Shown: positions 45,470-53,678 of the stretch, in pieces
How the letters are laid out: each line of letters starts with the position of its first letter
Numbering within the stretch: the stretch's first letter is position 1
From: Candidatus Aminicenantota bacterium
GTDB taxonomy: Bacteria; Acidobacteriota; Aminicenantia; Aminicenantales; Saccharicenantaceae
NCBI GenBank assembly: GCA_017999365.1
Contig: JAGNLW010000001.1
Location: 628,239 to 692,238 of the forward strand
DNA: 64,000 bases
Direction: 5' to 3'
Position numbers and translations under genes: made by a program
Notes under the pieces: generated by a model
Databases searched by the model: none
What the model was told of the DNA's origin: nothing
What the model saw: the letters and a program-made list of their open reading frames with translations, nothing else

Positions 45470-47173
45470 CTACCGCGGCGTCGCCGACGCCCTTTCCTCC
45501 AGCGCGCGCGAAAGCGCCGCGTCCCTGAGATAGATGTCGTTGCGGAACTGGATCCGTCCGTCCCCGTCGAGCCAGGCCGTCCAATAGATGAGGTGGACGT
45601 TCAGGGGCCGGCGCAGGTGGATCACGCGCGTCTCCCCGCTCTCGATGGCCTCGAGGATCGTCTCCCTCGTCCAGGCGGGATCGCCGCGCAGCACGTGCTC
45701 GGCCAGGTCGACGGGCCGCTCGACCCGGATGCAGCCGGAGCTGCGGTCCCGCTGCGCCAGGCCGAAGATCCCGCGCTCGGGGGTATCGTGGAGGTAGACG
45801 TCGAACTTGTTGGGGAACATGAACTTGATGCGGCCGAGCGAGTTCTGGGGCCCCGGGTCCTGGCGGAACTTGAAGGGCACCGACGCCCCGTCGAGGCCCG
45901 CCCAATCGACGGACCCCGGGTCGATCTCGCCGGCGCCCGCGCTCCAATCCGAGAAGACGCGGAAGCCCTTCCGTTTCAGGTAGTCGGGGTCCTTCCGGAC
46001 CTTGGGCAGGATGTCCTCGCGGACGAGCTTCGGCGGCACGGTCCAGGTCGGGTTGATCTCCAGGTAGGACATCCGCCCGCTGAAGTCGGGCGTGCGGCGG
46101 TAGGCGGTGCCGACGACGGCGGCCATGGACACGACCTCCCGGCCGTCCTCGACGACGCCCAGGCGGAAATCGGCCACGTTGACGAGGACGAAGCTCTCCC
46201 CCAGGTCCGGCGCGATCCAGCGCCAGCGCTCGAGGTTGGCCCGGACCTGATCCAGCCGCCTGGCCGCGGGCACGTCGAGGGCCGCCGCCGTCCCCGCCCC
46301 GACGACGCCGTCGGGCTCGAGCCCGTGCCGGCGCTGGAAGGCCTCGACCGACCGCTCGAGCTCGCTGTCGAAGAGCTCCGCGTCGAGGGGCGGCGCCGAG
46401 GGGGAATGATCCCCGGTCGCGGCCAGGATCGTCCTGAGCGCGCCGACACGCGGGTCCCGGTCGCCCGGGACGAGCTTCGGTCCGGCCGGGAAACCCGGCC
46501 ATCCCCCGGCCGCCGCCAGGCCGCTCAGGTCGCGGAGAGCCTGTCGCAATCCGGCGTAGACGGCGTGGGCGGGCCGCAGGGAGTCCAGGGCCCCGGGTAC
46601 GTCGCCGGCCCGCAAGCCCTTCTCCAGGGCCGCGGTCAGGTCCTCGACCCGCCCCTGGATGAACCACTCCGACTGGATGGTCTCGGGATCGACCTGGCCG
46701 TGGACGAGGTGCGAGCCGCAGAGGAGGAACGAGTCGGTCAGGAGCATCTCGAGGTCGGCCAGGGTCTCGGGGCGCACGCGCCGCGGGCCCTTGCGCCGGT
46801 CGGCGCGCGTCTCGGCGAGGAGGGACTCGAGGGCGGCGAGATGGTAGTTGGCGGGCTCGAGGCCGTCCCCGGCGACGAGTCGCAGGGCGTCGAGGAACGC
46901 GGCGGCGTCCGTGAGCGCGAGAGCGTCGTCGATCCAGGCGGGCTTTCCGTCCCGGGCCCGGTAGAAAGCCGGCAGGACCTCGGAGCCGCAGACGCGGTCG
47001 CGGCGGCAGTAGACGGGGCCGTTCTCGCCCTGCGCTCCCAGGCGCTCGGAGAGGATCGCGGCCACCGCGGGCACCGGCGACAGAGGCGGCTTCCGGCAGG
47101 CGCCGGCCGCGAGCGCGGCGAGGAGGGCCGCGGGAAGGAGAGGGAGAAGGACGACGCGTCTGGCCATGGTCAC
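45470..47173 (-). CDS. YcbB-type L,D-transpeptidase lipoprotein
   Basis: A 567-residue periplasmic enzyme that forms 3-3 cross-links in peptidoglycan. It has a signal with lipobox LAAGAC, an N-terminal helical scaffold domain, a peptidoglycan-binding segment (ELERSVEAFQRRHGLEPDGVVG), and a C-terminal catalytic domain. The active-site motif YLHDTPERGIFGLAQRDRS is followed by SGCIRVE, with catalytic Cys at about 480. The GTG start at 47173 overlaps the larA stop (GTGA); ATG 47167 is the alternative. Length matches YcbB. Confidence 0.92.
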   Translation of the reverse strand: MTMARRVVLLPLLPAALLAALAAGACRKPPLSPVPAVAAILSERLGAQGENGPVYCRRDRVCGSEVLPAFYRARDGKPAWIDDALALTDAAAFLDALRLVAGDGLEPANYHLAALESLLAETRADRRKGPRRVRPETLADLEMLLTDSFLLCGSHLVHGQVDPETIQSEWFIQGRVEDLTAALEKGLRAGDVPGALDSLRPAHAVYAGLRQALRDLSGLAAAGGWPGFPAGPKLVPGDRDPRVGALRTILAATGDHSPSAPPLDAELFDSELERSVEAFQRRHGLEPDGVVGAGTAAALDVPAARRLDQVRANLERWRWIAPDLGESFVLVNVADFRLGVVEDGREVVSMAAVVGTAYRRTPDFSGRMSYLEINPTWTVPPKLVREDILPKVRKDPDYLKRKGFRVFSDWSAGAGEIDPGSVDWAGLDGASVPFKFRQDPGPQNSLGRIKFMFPNKFDVYLHDTPERGIFGLAQRDRSSGCIRVERPVDLAEHVLRGDPAWTRETILEAIESGETRVIHLRRPLNVHLIYWTAWLDGDGRIQFRNDIYLRDAALSRALEERASATPR

Positions 47174-48438
47174 GCGACGTAAGGGATGGTCTGCGGCCCT
47201 TCGGGCATGACACAGATCGAGGCGCCGCGACCGTATCTAGCGACGAGCGCTTCGATCGTGTCCTCGACGCGGCGGCTCGGCAGGAGCAGGGCGGAACGGA
47301 TCTGGTCGTCCGTGAGGCCGTCGGAGCGGACGTAGACCTCAGCCTTGCGCTGGACGAGGGCCTGGACGTGGGCCTGCCACTGGTCCTGCTCGAGGAAGCC
47401 CGGGGCCGAGACGCGGGCCAGGAGGTCGGCCGGGTCGCGCGACTCGCGCAGGATGCGGCCGTAGAGGCCGTGCTCGGGGATGCCGTCCCAGCAGCTCGCG
47501 GCGATGACGATGGCGCCGCCGGGCCTGACGACGGGCTCTGCCGCCCGCATGCCCTTGACCGACTGGTAGAGATTGAGGTCGAGGGGGTGGCCGGAGTTCG
47601 TCGTCACGACGATGTCGAAGAGGCGGGGCACGGCGACCATGGCCTTGTCCCTGACGAAAGCGCAGCCGGCGGCGTGGGCGGCGTCGAGGTCGCCGGCAAA
47701 GACCCCGGTCACGGCCTTGTCGCGGTTGAGGGTGACGTCGAGGAGGAAGAGGTCGCCGGCCTGGCCGGCGACCTCACGGACCTCCTCGAAGATGGGGTTG
47801 CCGCGGGTGACGCCCCAGATGGCCTTGGGGTGGCCGACCATGCCGGCGTCGTGGTTGCCGAGGACCGTGCGCTGGCCGGCCATGCCGGGCATGATGGCCT
47901 TGCCGCCGCCGCTGAAGCCGGCGAAGAGGTGGGGCTCGATGAAGCCCGTCAGGACCTTGAGGTCGCAGCGCATGAGCTCGGCGTTGAGCCAGGTCTCATG
48001 GCCCTTCGAGGTCACCCCGACGCGGACCTGGGTCGAGAGATCGAAGGCGTCGTTCTGGACAATGCGGCGGCGCTCGAAGACGGCGTCGCCGACAAGGGCG
48101 CGGAGCTCGGCCTCGGTGTTGGGCCGGTGCGTGCCGAGGGCGTTGAAGAGGACGATCTCGACGCCCGGGACGGCGTCGAGGACTTCTAAGACGGCTCCGA
48201 GGAGGAGCGGGTTGGGAGCCGGCCGGGTGATGTCGCTGAAGACGACGCCGACGCGCATGCCGGAGCGGAGGAGATCGCCGAGAGGCGGCGAGCCGATGGG
48301 CGCGGCCAGGGCGGCCCGGACGGCGGCGGCGGGATCGGCCAGGGCGGGTACGAACGACGGCGCGACGACGGTGACGTCGAGGGCGTCGTCGAGCTCGAGC
48401 GGCAGTCCGGTCTTCCCATAGGCGAGGTTGAGGCGCAT
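47170..48438 (-). CDS. larA: LarA-family nickel-pincer racemase
   Basis: 422 residues with the LarA fold. The family's key residues line up with Lactobacillus plantarum LarA at a constant offset of four: His104 (GTHRPNT), His170 (IEPHLF), Lys180 (GGGKAIMPG), which carries the nickel-pincer cofactor, and His196 (GNHDAG). It would interconvert D/L-lactate or a related 2-hydroxyacid; many homologues use other substrates. No larB, larC or larE appears in the window. It overlaps the transpeptidase gene downstream. The start MRLNLAYG is the first ATG. Confidence 0.87.
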   Translation of the reverse strand: MRLNLAYGKTGLPLELDDALDVTVVAPSFVPALADPAAAVRAALAAPIGSPPLGDLLRSGMRVGVVFSDITRPAPNPLLLGAVLEVLDAVPGVEIVLFNALGTHRPNTEAELRALVGDAVFERRRIVQNDAFDLSTQVRVGVTSKGHETWLNAELMRCDLKVLTGFIEPHLFAGFSGGGKAIMPGMAGQRTVLGNHDAGMVGHPKAIWGVTRGNPIFEEVREVAGQAGDLFLLDVTLNRDKAVTGVFAGDLDAAHAAGCAFVRDKAMVAVPRLFDIVVTTNSGHPLDLNLYQSVKGMRAAEPVVRPGGAIVIAASCWDGIPEHGLYGRILRESRDPADLLARVSAPGFLEQDQWQAHVQALVQRKAEVYVRSDGLTDDQIRSALLLPSRRVEDTIEALVARYGRGASICVMPEGPQTIPYVA

Positions 48439-48472
48439 GGCACGGCTATTCTAGCGGAAACCCCATCAAGAC

Positions 48473-48529
48473 GGTACCTGGTCTTTACAAACGCCGATCT
48501 CTCCCGAGAAATGTAAAGACCTGGCCCCC
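48473..48529. repeat. family A palindromic repeat, copy A6 (forward)
   Basis: GGTACCTGGTCTTTACA and TGTAAAGACCTGGCCCC arms. With A7 (reverse, 53613) it brackets the two glycosidase genes between 48538 and 53580. Confidence 0.9.
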
Positions 48530-48537
48530 GTCTTCTC

Positions 48538-51102
48538 TCAGGGGACACGTGCCGGGGCGGTACATGTCCCCTGTTCGAGGCGGAAGAGCCCGGCGCCGTG
48601 GAAGGGCACGATCGGAGCGAACTCGTCCCGGAAGGTGCCGGCCGGTCGGCCCGTCCAGACGTCTGTCGCGCGGACGTCCCCGGCGAGGCCGAGGTCGGAC
48701 AGGCGGACCGGGACGGCCAGGCCGGACGCGAGCCCGCCGGCGGGCTTGTCGCTCGTGTTGAAAACGGCGACGTAGGTCCGCTTCGCGTCGGCCGATATGG
48801 CCGTCCAGGCCGCCAGCCCGTTGGCATGGAAGAGCTGGCGGTTGGCGCGGCCGGACTGGTTGACGGCCAGGGCTTCGGCGTTGGTCAGGAGGCGGACCGT
48901 CCAGGCGTCGCTCGTCGGCAGGTCGCCGCCGAACATGAGCGGGGCGCGGGCGATCGTCCACAGCGTCATGACCGTCAGTTGCTCGTCGCGCGTCAGGAAG
49001 TTCGGCACGTCCTCACGACCGCCGTGGGAGACCATCTCGAAGTAGCCGCGGTTCATGGTCACGGCCTTCGACCAGCCCTCGGGCAGGGCCCGCAGACGGC
49101 CGAGCGGCAGCATGTCGGGATCGGGCCAGTGGCCCGGCCCGGCGAAGGGCGTCCACTCGTGGAGCCGGCGGAAGGCCGGCCGGACCTGGTCCCAATAGTC
49201 CCAGAGGTCGCCGAGCAGGCGCCACATGTTGGCGTGGGCGGCCAGGGCCTCGCCCTCGTCGAGGGGCATGGGACCGTAGGACAGGCTCAGGACGATGGGC
49301 CGGCCGGTCCTGTCGATGGCCCGGCGGATCATGGCGATCTCCTCGCCGCGGTAGCAGAGGTCGTCGGCCTTGACGAAGTCGACGCCCCAGCCGGCCAGCT
49401 GCCGGAAGAGCGCGTCGTACCAGGCCTGGGCGCCGGGCTTGCGGACGTCGACGCCCCACTGATCCTCGTTCCAGTCGCAGTAGTCGGCCTTGTCGGCGAC
49501 GTCGGCGGCCCGGTAGGGGGAGCCCTCGATGGGCGTGTTCCGCTCGACCGCGAGGCGCGGGATGCCGCGGACGATGTGGACGCCGAACGCGAGCCCTTTG
49601 CGGTGGATGCGGTCGGCCAGGGGCTTGAAGCCGCGGCCGCCGGCGGCGCTCGGGAATCGCCCGGTGTCCGGGACGAAGCGCCCGTAGGCGTCGATCTCCG
49701 AGCGCGAGCGGACCGGGTAGTCGGGGCCGAGGCGCTGGGGCTCCGACCACTCGATGTCGACGACGACGTAGCGCCAGCCGAACTTGGCCAGGCGGGCGGC
49801 CATGAAGTCGGCGTTGGCTTCGACCTCGGCCTCGGTCACGGCCTGGCCGTAGGAATCCCAGCTGTTCCAGCCGAGCGGCGGGCGAAGGGCCCAGGCGTGG
49901 AAGGGCGCGGCGCCGGCGCGCGGGGCGGCGAGGCGGCGTGGGCGCGCGGCGGGATTGGCGGCGGGCACGGTCTTCCCGGACAGCCGGCGGATGAGCGCGG
50001 CCTCGGTCTCGAGGTAGGGCGCGCCGTCGGGCCGGAGGACGTCGTGGAACCAGACGGCCGGTTCGGCCCCCCCCTCCTTCGAGCCCCAGGGGAAGATCGT
50101 TTGGGTCTTGCCGCTGACGAAGCCCCAGTTCATGGCCCCGATGCCCTTGGCGCGAAAGAGCGGCAGGATGTCCTCGAAGCGGCTGCCAGCCGTCCGGACC
50201 ATGTACTCGGTGCAGACGAGCGGGCGGCCTTGGGCCTCGAGGCGGGCGATGCGCCGTTCGGCCTCGTCCTTCGTCTGGTAGGAGTGGAAGGAGACGATGT
50301 CCGAGGCGGCGACTTGGAAGGCGTTGAGTTCAACCAGGTCAGGCGATTCATCCCAGACGCCGACGGTCAGGGGCTGGCTCGGCGAGGCGGCCCGGGCCCA
50401 GGCGAATACGCCGCGGAGGAGCGGCATGGAGCGCGAGCCGTAGCCGGAGTTGCCCGGCTCGTTGTAGAGGTCCCAGGCCAGGACGCGGCGGTCGTCGCGG
50501 AGGAAGCCGACGACGCCCTTCGTGTAAGCCTCGAGGAGGCCCCAGCGCGCCGTGTCCTCGAGGAGAGCGGGCCCCGGGCACTGCACCCAACCCGAGTTGT
50601 GGACGCCGGGCCGCGGCGCCGGTTGCGGGCCGAGCGCGTACTTGGCGTTCCAGCAATCGTCGAACAGGACGAACATCGTCCCGATGTGGTGGCGATCGGC
50701 GATCTCCAGGAAGCGTTCGATGCGGCCGAGGAAGCCGCCGGGGTCCTGCTGCCAGAGGAGGTAGTGGAGGAAAACGCGGACGGAGTTGAAGCCCAAGCCC
50801 TCGGCCCAGTCGAGCTCCTGGTCGATGATGGCCGGATCGAAGCTCTCCGCCTGCCACATCTCGAGCGTGTTGATCGCCGTGCGCGGGATGTAGTTGCAGC
50901 CGAGCGTCCAGGGTCGGGCGTCGGCCCAAGCGCGGGCTTTCGCGGCCGTCCATCGCGCGGCGGAGGGGGCGGAGGCCGGGGCGGCGGAGGGAGCGGGAAC
51001 GGCCTGGGAGGACTTGGGCGCCGCGGGGGCGGCGTGCGAAGACGCAAAGGCGAGCGCCAGAGCGCCCATCAGGGCGAGGGCCGTTGTCCTTCTTCCGTCC
51101 AT
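48538..51102 (-). CDS. secreted double glycosidase: GH5-like domain fused to GH27-like domain
   Basis: An 854-residue exported enzyme. After the signal peptide and an Ala/Pro-rich linker, residues about 40-380 form a cellulase-like TIM barrel, with the acid/base Glu in WDLYNEPGNSGYG and the nucleophile Glu in PLVCTEYM. From about 400 a GH27 alpha-galactosidase-type domain begins (PPLGWNSWDSYG), with a nucleophile region DFVKADDLC and the acid region WRLLGDLWDYW, followed by a C-terminal beta domain. The KADDLC variant has one residue more than the usual KxDxC. A clean AGGAGG lies 5 bases before ATG 51102. The last residues come from repeat C3. Probable target: galactose- or galactosamine-containing plant or microbial glycan. 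Confidence 0.85.
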   Translation of the reverse strand: MDGRRTTALALMGALALAFASSHAAPAAPKSSQAVPAPSAAPASAPSAARWTAAKARAWADARPWTLGCNYIPRTAINTLEMWQAESFDPAIIDQELDWAEGLGFNSVRVFLHYLLWQQDPGGFLGRIERFLEIADRHHIGTMFVLFDDCWNAKYALGPQPAPRPGVHNSGWVQCPGPALLEDTARWGLLEAYTKGVVGFLRDDRRVLAWDLYNEPGNSGYGSRSMPLLRGVFAWARAASPSQPLTVGVWDESPDLVELNAFQVAASDIVSFHSYQTKDEAERRIARLEAQGRPLVCTEYMVRTAGSRFEDILPLFRAKGIGAMNWGFVSGKTQTIFPWGSKEGGAEPAVWFHDVLRPDGAPYLETEAALIRRLSGKTVPAANPAARPRRLAAPRAGAAPFHAWALRPPLGWNSWDSYGQAVTEAEVEANADFMAARLAKFGWRYVVVDIEWSEPQRLGPDYPVRSRSEIDAYGRFVPDTGRFPSAAGGRGFKPLADRIHRKGLAFGVHIVRGIPRLAVERNTPIEGSPYRAADVADKADYCDWNEDQWGVDVRKPGAQAWYDALFRQLAGWGVDFVKADDLCYRGEEIAMIRRAIDRTGRPIVLSLSYGPMPLDEGEALAAHANMWRLLGDLWDYWDQVRPAFRRLHEWTPFAGPGHWPDPDMLPLGRLRALPEGWSKAVTMNRGYFEMVSHGGREDVPNFLTRDEQLTVMTLWTIARAPLMFGGDLPTSDAWTVRLLTNAEALAVNQSGRANRQLFHANGLAAWTAISADAKRTYVAVFNTSDKPAGGLASGLAVPVRLSDLGLAGDVRATDVWTGRPAGTFRDEFAPIVPFHGAGLFRLEQGTCTAPARVP
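48541..48571. repeat. family C palindrome, copy C3
   Basis: GGGGACACGTGCC and GGTACATGTCCCC arms with two mismatches. It lies inside the 3' end of the GH5/GH27 gene and encodes most of its last residues. Confidence 0.85.
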
Positions 51103-51117
51103 ATCGCCTCCTAAAAC

Positions 51118-51174
51118 GGGGATACTATCCCTATCCACTCAATCATTAAATAGGTGAATAGGTATCATGTCCCC
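51118..51174. repeat. family B repeat, degenerate copy B3
   Basis: Right arm ATAGGTATCATGTCCCC is intact and the left arm GGGGATACTATCCCTAT is diverged. It encodes the C-terminal GDMIPIHLFND of the gene ending at 51139. Confidence 0.7.
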
Positions 51175-53580
51175 TTTTTTGACGGTCGCGGAGCGGCCGG
51201 GCGCGAGCTCGACAGTCACCCAGGAGACGGGCCGGCCGGCCTCGTCCGTGCCGTGCTCCGCCTGGTGAGCGGCGCCGTCGACGACGAGCGCGTCCCAGGT
51301 CCCGTCGAAGACCGCCTTCCAAACGATGGCCCCGCCCGAGCGCCGCGTGAGGACGGCGCGGTCGCGGCCGTCGTGGCGGATGTCGATGAGGCCGTCGAAG
51401 ACCGGCAGGCCGTGCAGCTCGGCCCAGGGGGTCGCGGCCGTGAGCGCGGAGCGCGTCTCGACGGTCCTAGCGGTCGCGTCGGGCCGGACGCCCATGAGGC
51501 CCGTGGCCAAGGCCCCGACGAGGGCGAACGGCACCTCGGGGTACTCGCGGCGGGCCTTGGCCGGGTCGGCGAGAGCGAGCAGGCGGGCGTAGGCGGCCTC
51601 GTCGCGCCTATAGCGGTAGAGGATCTCCGGCAGGTAGGACTCGATCTCGATGCCCTCGGGCGCGGCCTCGACGATGCGGCGCAGGGTCGCCTCACGGCGC
51701 TGGCCGGGTGGGACGAATCCGAAGTAGAGCGGGAAGACGCCGTTCCAGATGACGTCCTGGAAGACGAGCGCGCCGCCTTGGACGCGGCCGTCGGCGTACT
51801 TGCCCTTCTCGTCGCTCCACCAGCTCTCGTCGTAGGCCAGGCGCAAGGCGGCGGCCCTGGCGCGGAGGTTCGTGGCGACGCCGGCCGCCCCATCGCCGCC
51901 GCGGGCCTCGAGCAGGGCGGCGTAGGAATCGAAGGCCCGGGCCATGGCCGCGATGAGGTCGGAGCCGTAGAGGCCGCGGTCCGAGAACGGGCCCTCGTCG
52001 TAGCCGCCGAGGCCGCGGGAGCCGTACTCGGGCCGGTGCTCGGGAACGCCGTCGCCGTCCTTGTCCCAGGCGGCGATGTAATCGGTCACGGACTGGCGGT
52101 AGTAGGCCAGGAAGGCCGGATCGTCGAGATAGGTCCGGTCGCCCGTCCAGAGGTACTGCCGCCAGCAGGCGTCGAGGACGTCGAAGTTGGCCGTCAGGTT
52201 GTACCAGAAGTCGCGGTCGCTCTTGTAGTCGACGGGGGCCGGGCGGGCCCACTTGTCGATCTCCCAATAGGAGCAGAAGTCGCGCGACGGGGCGATGCCG
52301 CGGGCGAAGGCGCCGAGCATGTTCCGGTTGAAAGCGGCCAGGCCGAGGGCGTGGGCCCCCGTGGCCTGGTGGGAGACGTCGCGCATGCAGAAGGCGAAGC
52401 GCGACGGTAGGGCGGCCTCGTACCAGTCGCCGGCCGGGTCGTCGTGGACGGCGGCCGGGAAGACATAGTCGAGGGCCTGGTCCTTGGCCCAGGCGAATGC
52501 GGCGGCCAGCCGCGCGTCGGGCGTCTCGAGCGCGAGCGGGCTCGCGGGCCGCGTCGCCGGCCTGAAGCCGCTCGGCGGGACGAGGGCCAGCGGAAAGGGC
52601 GCGTCGCGGTCGCAGACCAGGGCGCCGTCGCGGAGCCCGAGGCGGGCGACCTGGAGAGAGGAGCGGTGCTTGCCGGGCTCGGTGTGGGCCTTGGGTCCCG
52701 CGGGGTGGGTGAAGTAGAAGAGATAGGCCTCCGGGCCCTGGACGACGACCTCGCCGTGGCGGCCGATGTCGCCGTCGTCCGGGCGCCGGCCCGGGACGCC
52801 GAGGATCGTCCCCGGCTGCTCGGTCCACGCGGCGAGGTCGGGCGATTCGAGGACCGCCATCCCCTGCCAGCGGTCGACGAGCATCCAGTAGGAGCCGCGC
52901 CACCAGAAGACGGCCGCGCCCTCCTGGCCCTTCCCGATGACGACGGGGCCGGCGACGGTCCACCGGAACAGGTCCTCGCTGTCGGCGGCGTAGATGTGCG
53001 AGGCGTGGGCCTCGTCCTTGTACCACATTCGCCAGCCGCCGGCCGGCTTGGCGTGGACGAAGGCGTCGATGACCCGCTCCGAGCTCAGGGGGACGATCCC
53101 CTCGCATGTCCAGTCGACGAGGTCGCGGCTGGTGTAATGGACGATGTGCCGGTCGCCGCTCCAGTCGGTCGGGACGCCACGGACGTAGGCCAGGAACATG
53201 TGGTAGGTCCGCCCGTGCTCGACGAGGCAGGGCGCCCAGAAGGTGTTGCGCCCCGGCTCGAACTCCAGGCCCTTGGCCGTGCCGCGGTAGGTCCAGGTCA
53301 AGCCCCCGTCGGCCGACGAGGCGATGCCGATGTCGGTGCCGTGGACCCAGCTGAGGTCGTCCTGGGCTTCGGGGGCGTTGGCCCGGCGGTTGGTGTAGAA
53401 GACCCACCAGGCCCGCTCCCGGTCGTTCCAGATGAGCGACGGGTCGGCGGCGCCGTCGAAGACGGGATCGCGGTAGAGGGGGGCGGGCGCCGTGAGGTCC
53501 GCGGGCCGCTCGGTCCGGCCGCAGGCGAGAGCCGCGAGCGCCAGGGCAAGGGCAATGACCGTCCGATAAATGGGGGACAT
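51139..53580 (-). CDS. secreted double glycosidase: GH43-like propeller plus (alpha/alpha)6 barrel
   Basis: An 813-residue protein. The N-terminal signal (MSPIYRTVIALALALAALAC) carries a lipobox LAALAC. Residues about 30-340 form a five-bladed GH43-type propeller with a base aspartate in FDGAADPSLIW and strands typical of arabinanase/xylosidase-like enzymes. From about 350 to 730 there is a six-hairpin (alpha/alpha)6 barrel (DVSHQATGAHALGLAAFNRN, EIDKWARP), a fold seen in rhamnosidases and uronyl hydrolases. Both gene ends lie in family B repeats: B4 gives the ATG and B3 gives the last eleven or so residues. The second domain's family is not certain. Confidence 0.8.
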   Translation of the reverse strand: MSPIYRTVIALALALAALACGRTERPADLTAPAPLYRDPVFDGAADPSLIWNDRERAWWVFYTNRRANAPEAQDDLSWVHGTDIGIASSADGGLTWTYRGTAKGLEFEPGRNTFWAPCLVEHGRTYHMFLAYVRGVPTDWSGDRHIVHYTSRDLVDWTCEGIVPLSSERVIDAFVHAKPAGGWRMWYKDEAHASHIYAADSEDLFRWTVAGPVVIGKGQEGAAVFWWRGSYWMLVDRWQGMAVLESPDLAAWTEQPGTILGVPGRRPDDGDIGRHGEVVVQGPEAYLFYFTHPAGPKAHTEPGKHRSSLQVARLGLRDGALVCDRDAPFPLALVPPSGFRPATRPASPLALETPDARLAAAFAWAKDQALDYVFPAAVHDDPAGDWYEAALPSRFAFCMRDVSHQATGAHALGLAAFNRNMLGAFARGIAPSRDFCSYWEIDKWARPAPVDYKSDRDFWYNLTANFDVLDACWRQYLWTGDRTYLDDPAFLAYYRQSVTDYIAAWDKDGDGVPEHRPEYGSRGLGGYDEGPFSDRGLYGSDLIAAMARAFDSYAALLEARGGDGAAGVATNLRARAAALRLAYDESWWSDEKGKYADGRVQGGALVFQDVIWNGVFPLYFGFVPPGQRREATLRRIVEAAPEGIEIESYLPEILYRYRRDEAAYARLLALADPAKARREYPEVPFALVGALATGLMGVRPDATARTVETRSALTAATPWAELHGLPVFDGLIDIRHDGRDRAVLTRRSGGAIVWKAVFDGTWDALVVDGAAHQAEHGTDEAGRPVSWVTVELAPGRSATVKKGDMIPIHLFND

Positions 53581-53593
53581 GATACCTATTTCC
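53568..53593. repeat. family B repeat, half copy B4
   Basis: GGGGGACATGATACCTATTT, a perfect match to the left arm of B2, holding the ATG (53580-53578) of the upstream-reading glycosidase gene. The matching right arm is absent. Confidence 0.8.
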
Positions 53594-53612
53594 TATTTAT
53601 CCGCTTTCCGAA

Positions 53613-53668
53613 GGGACCAGGTCTTCGCATCTCCAGGGGGAAATTGGCGTTTGCGAAGACCAGGTCCC
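53613..53668. repeat. family A palindromic repeat, copy A7 (reverse, TTCGCA variant)
   Basis: GGGACCAGGTCTTCGCA and TGCGAAGACCAGGTCCC arms. Relative to the other copies both arms changed from TTTACA to TTCGCA together, so pairing is kept. Confidence 0.92.
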
Positions 53669-53678
53669 TTCTTATTGG

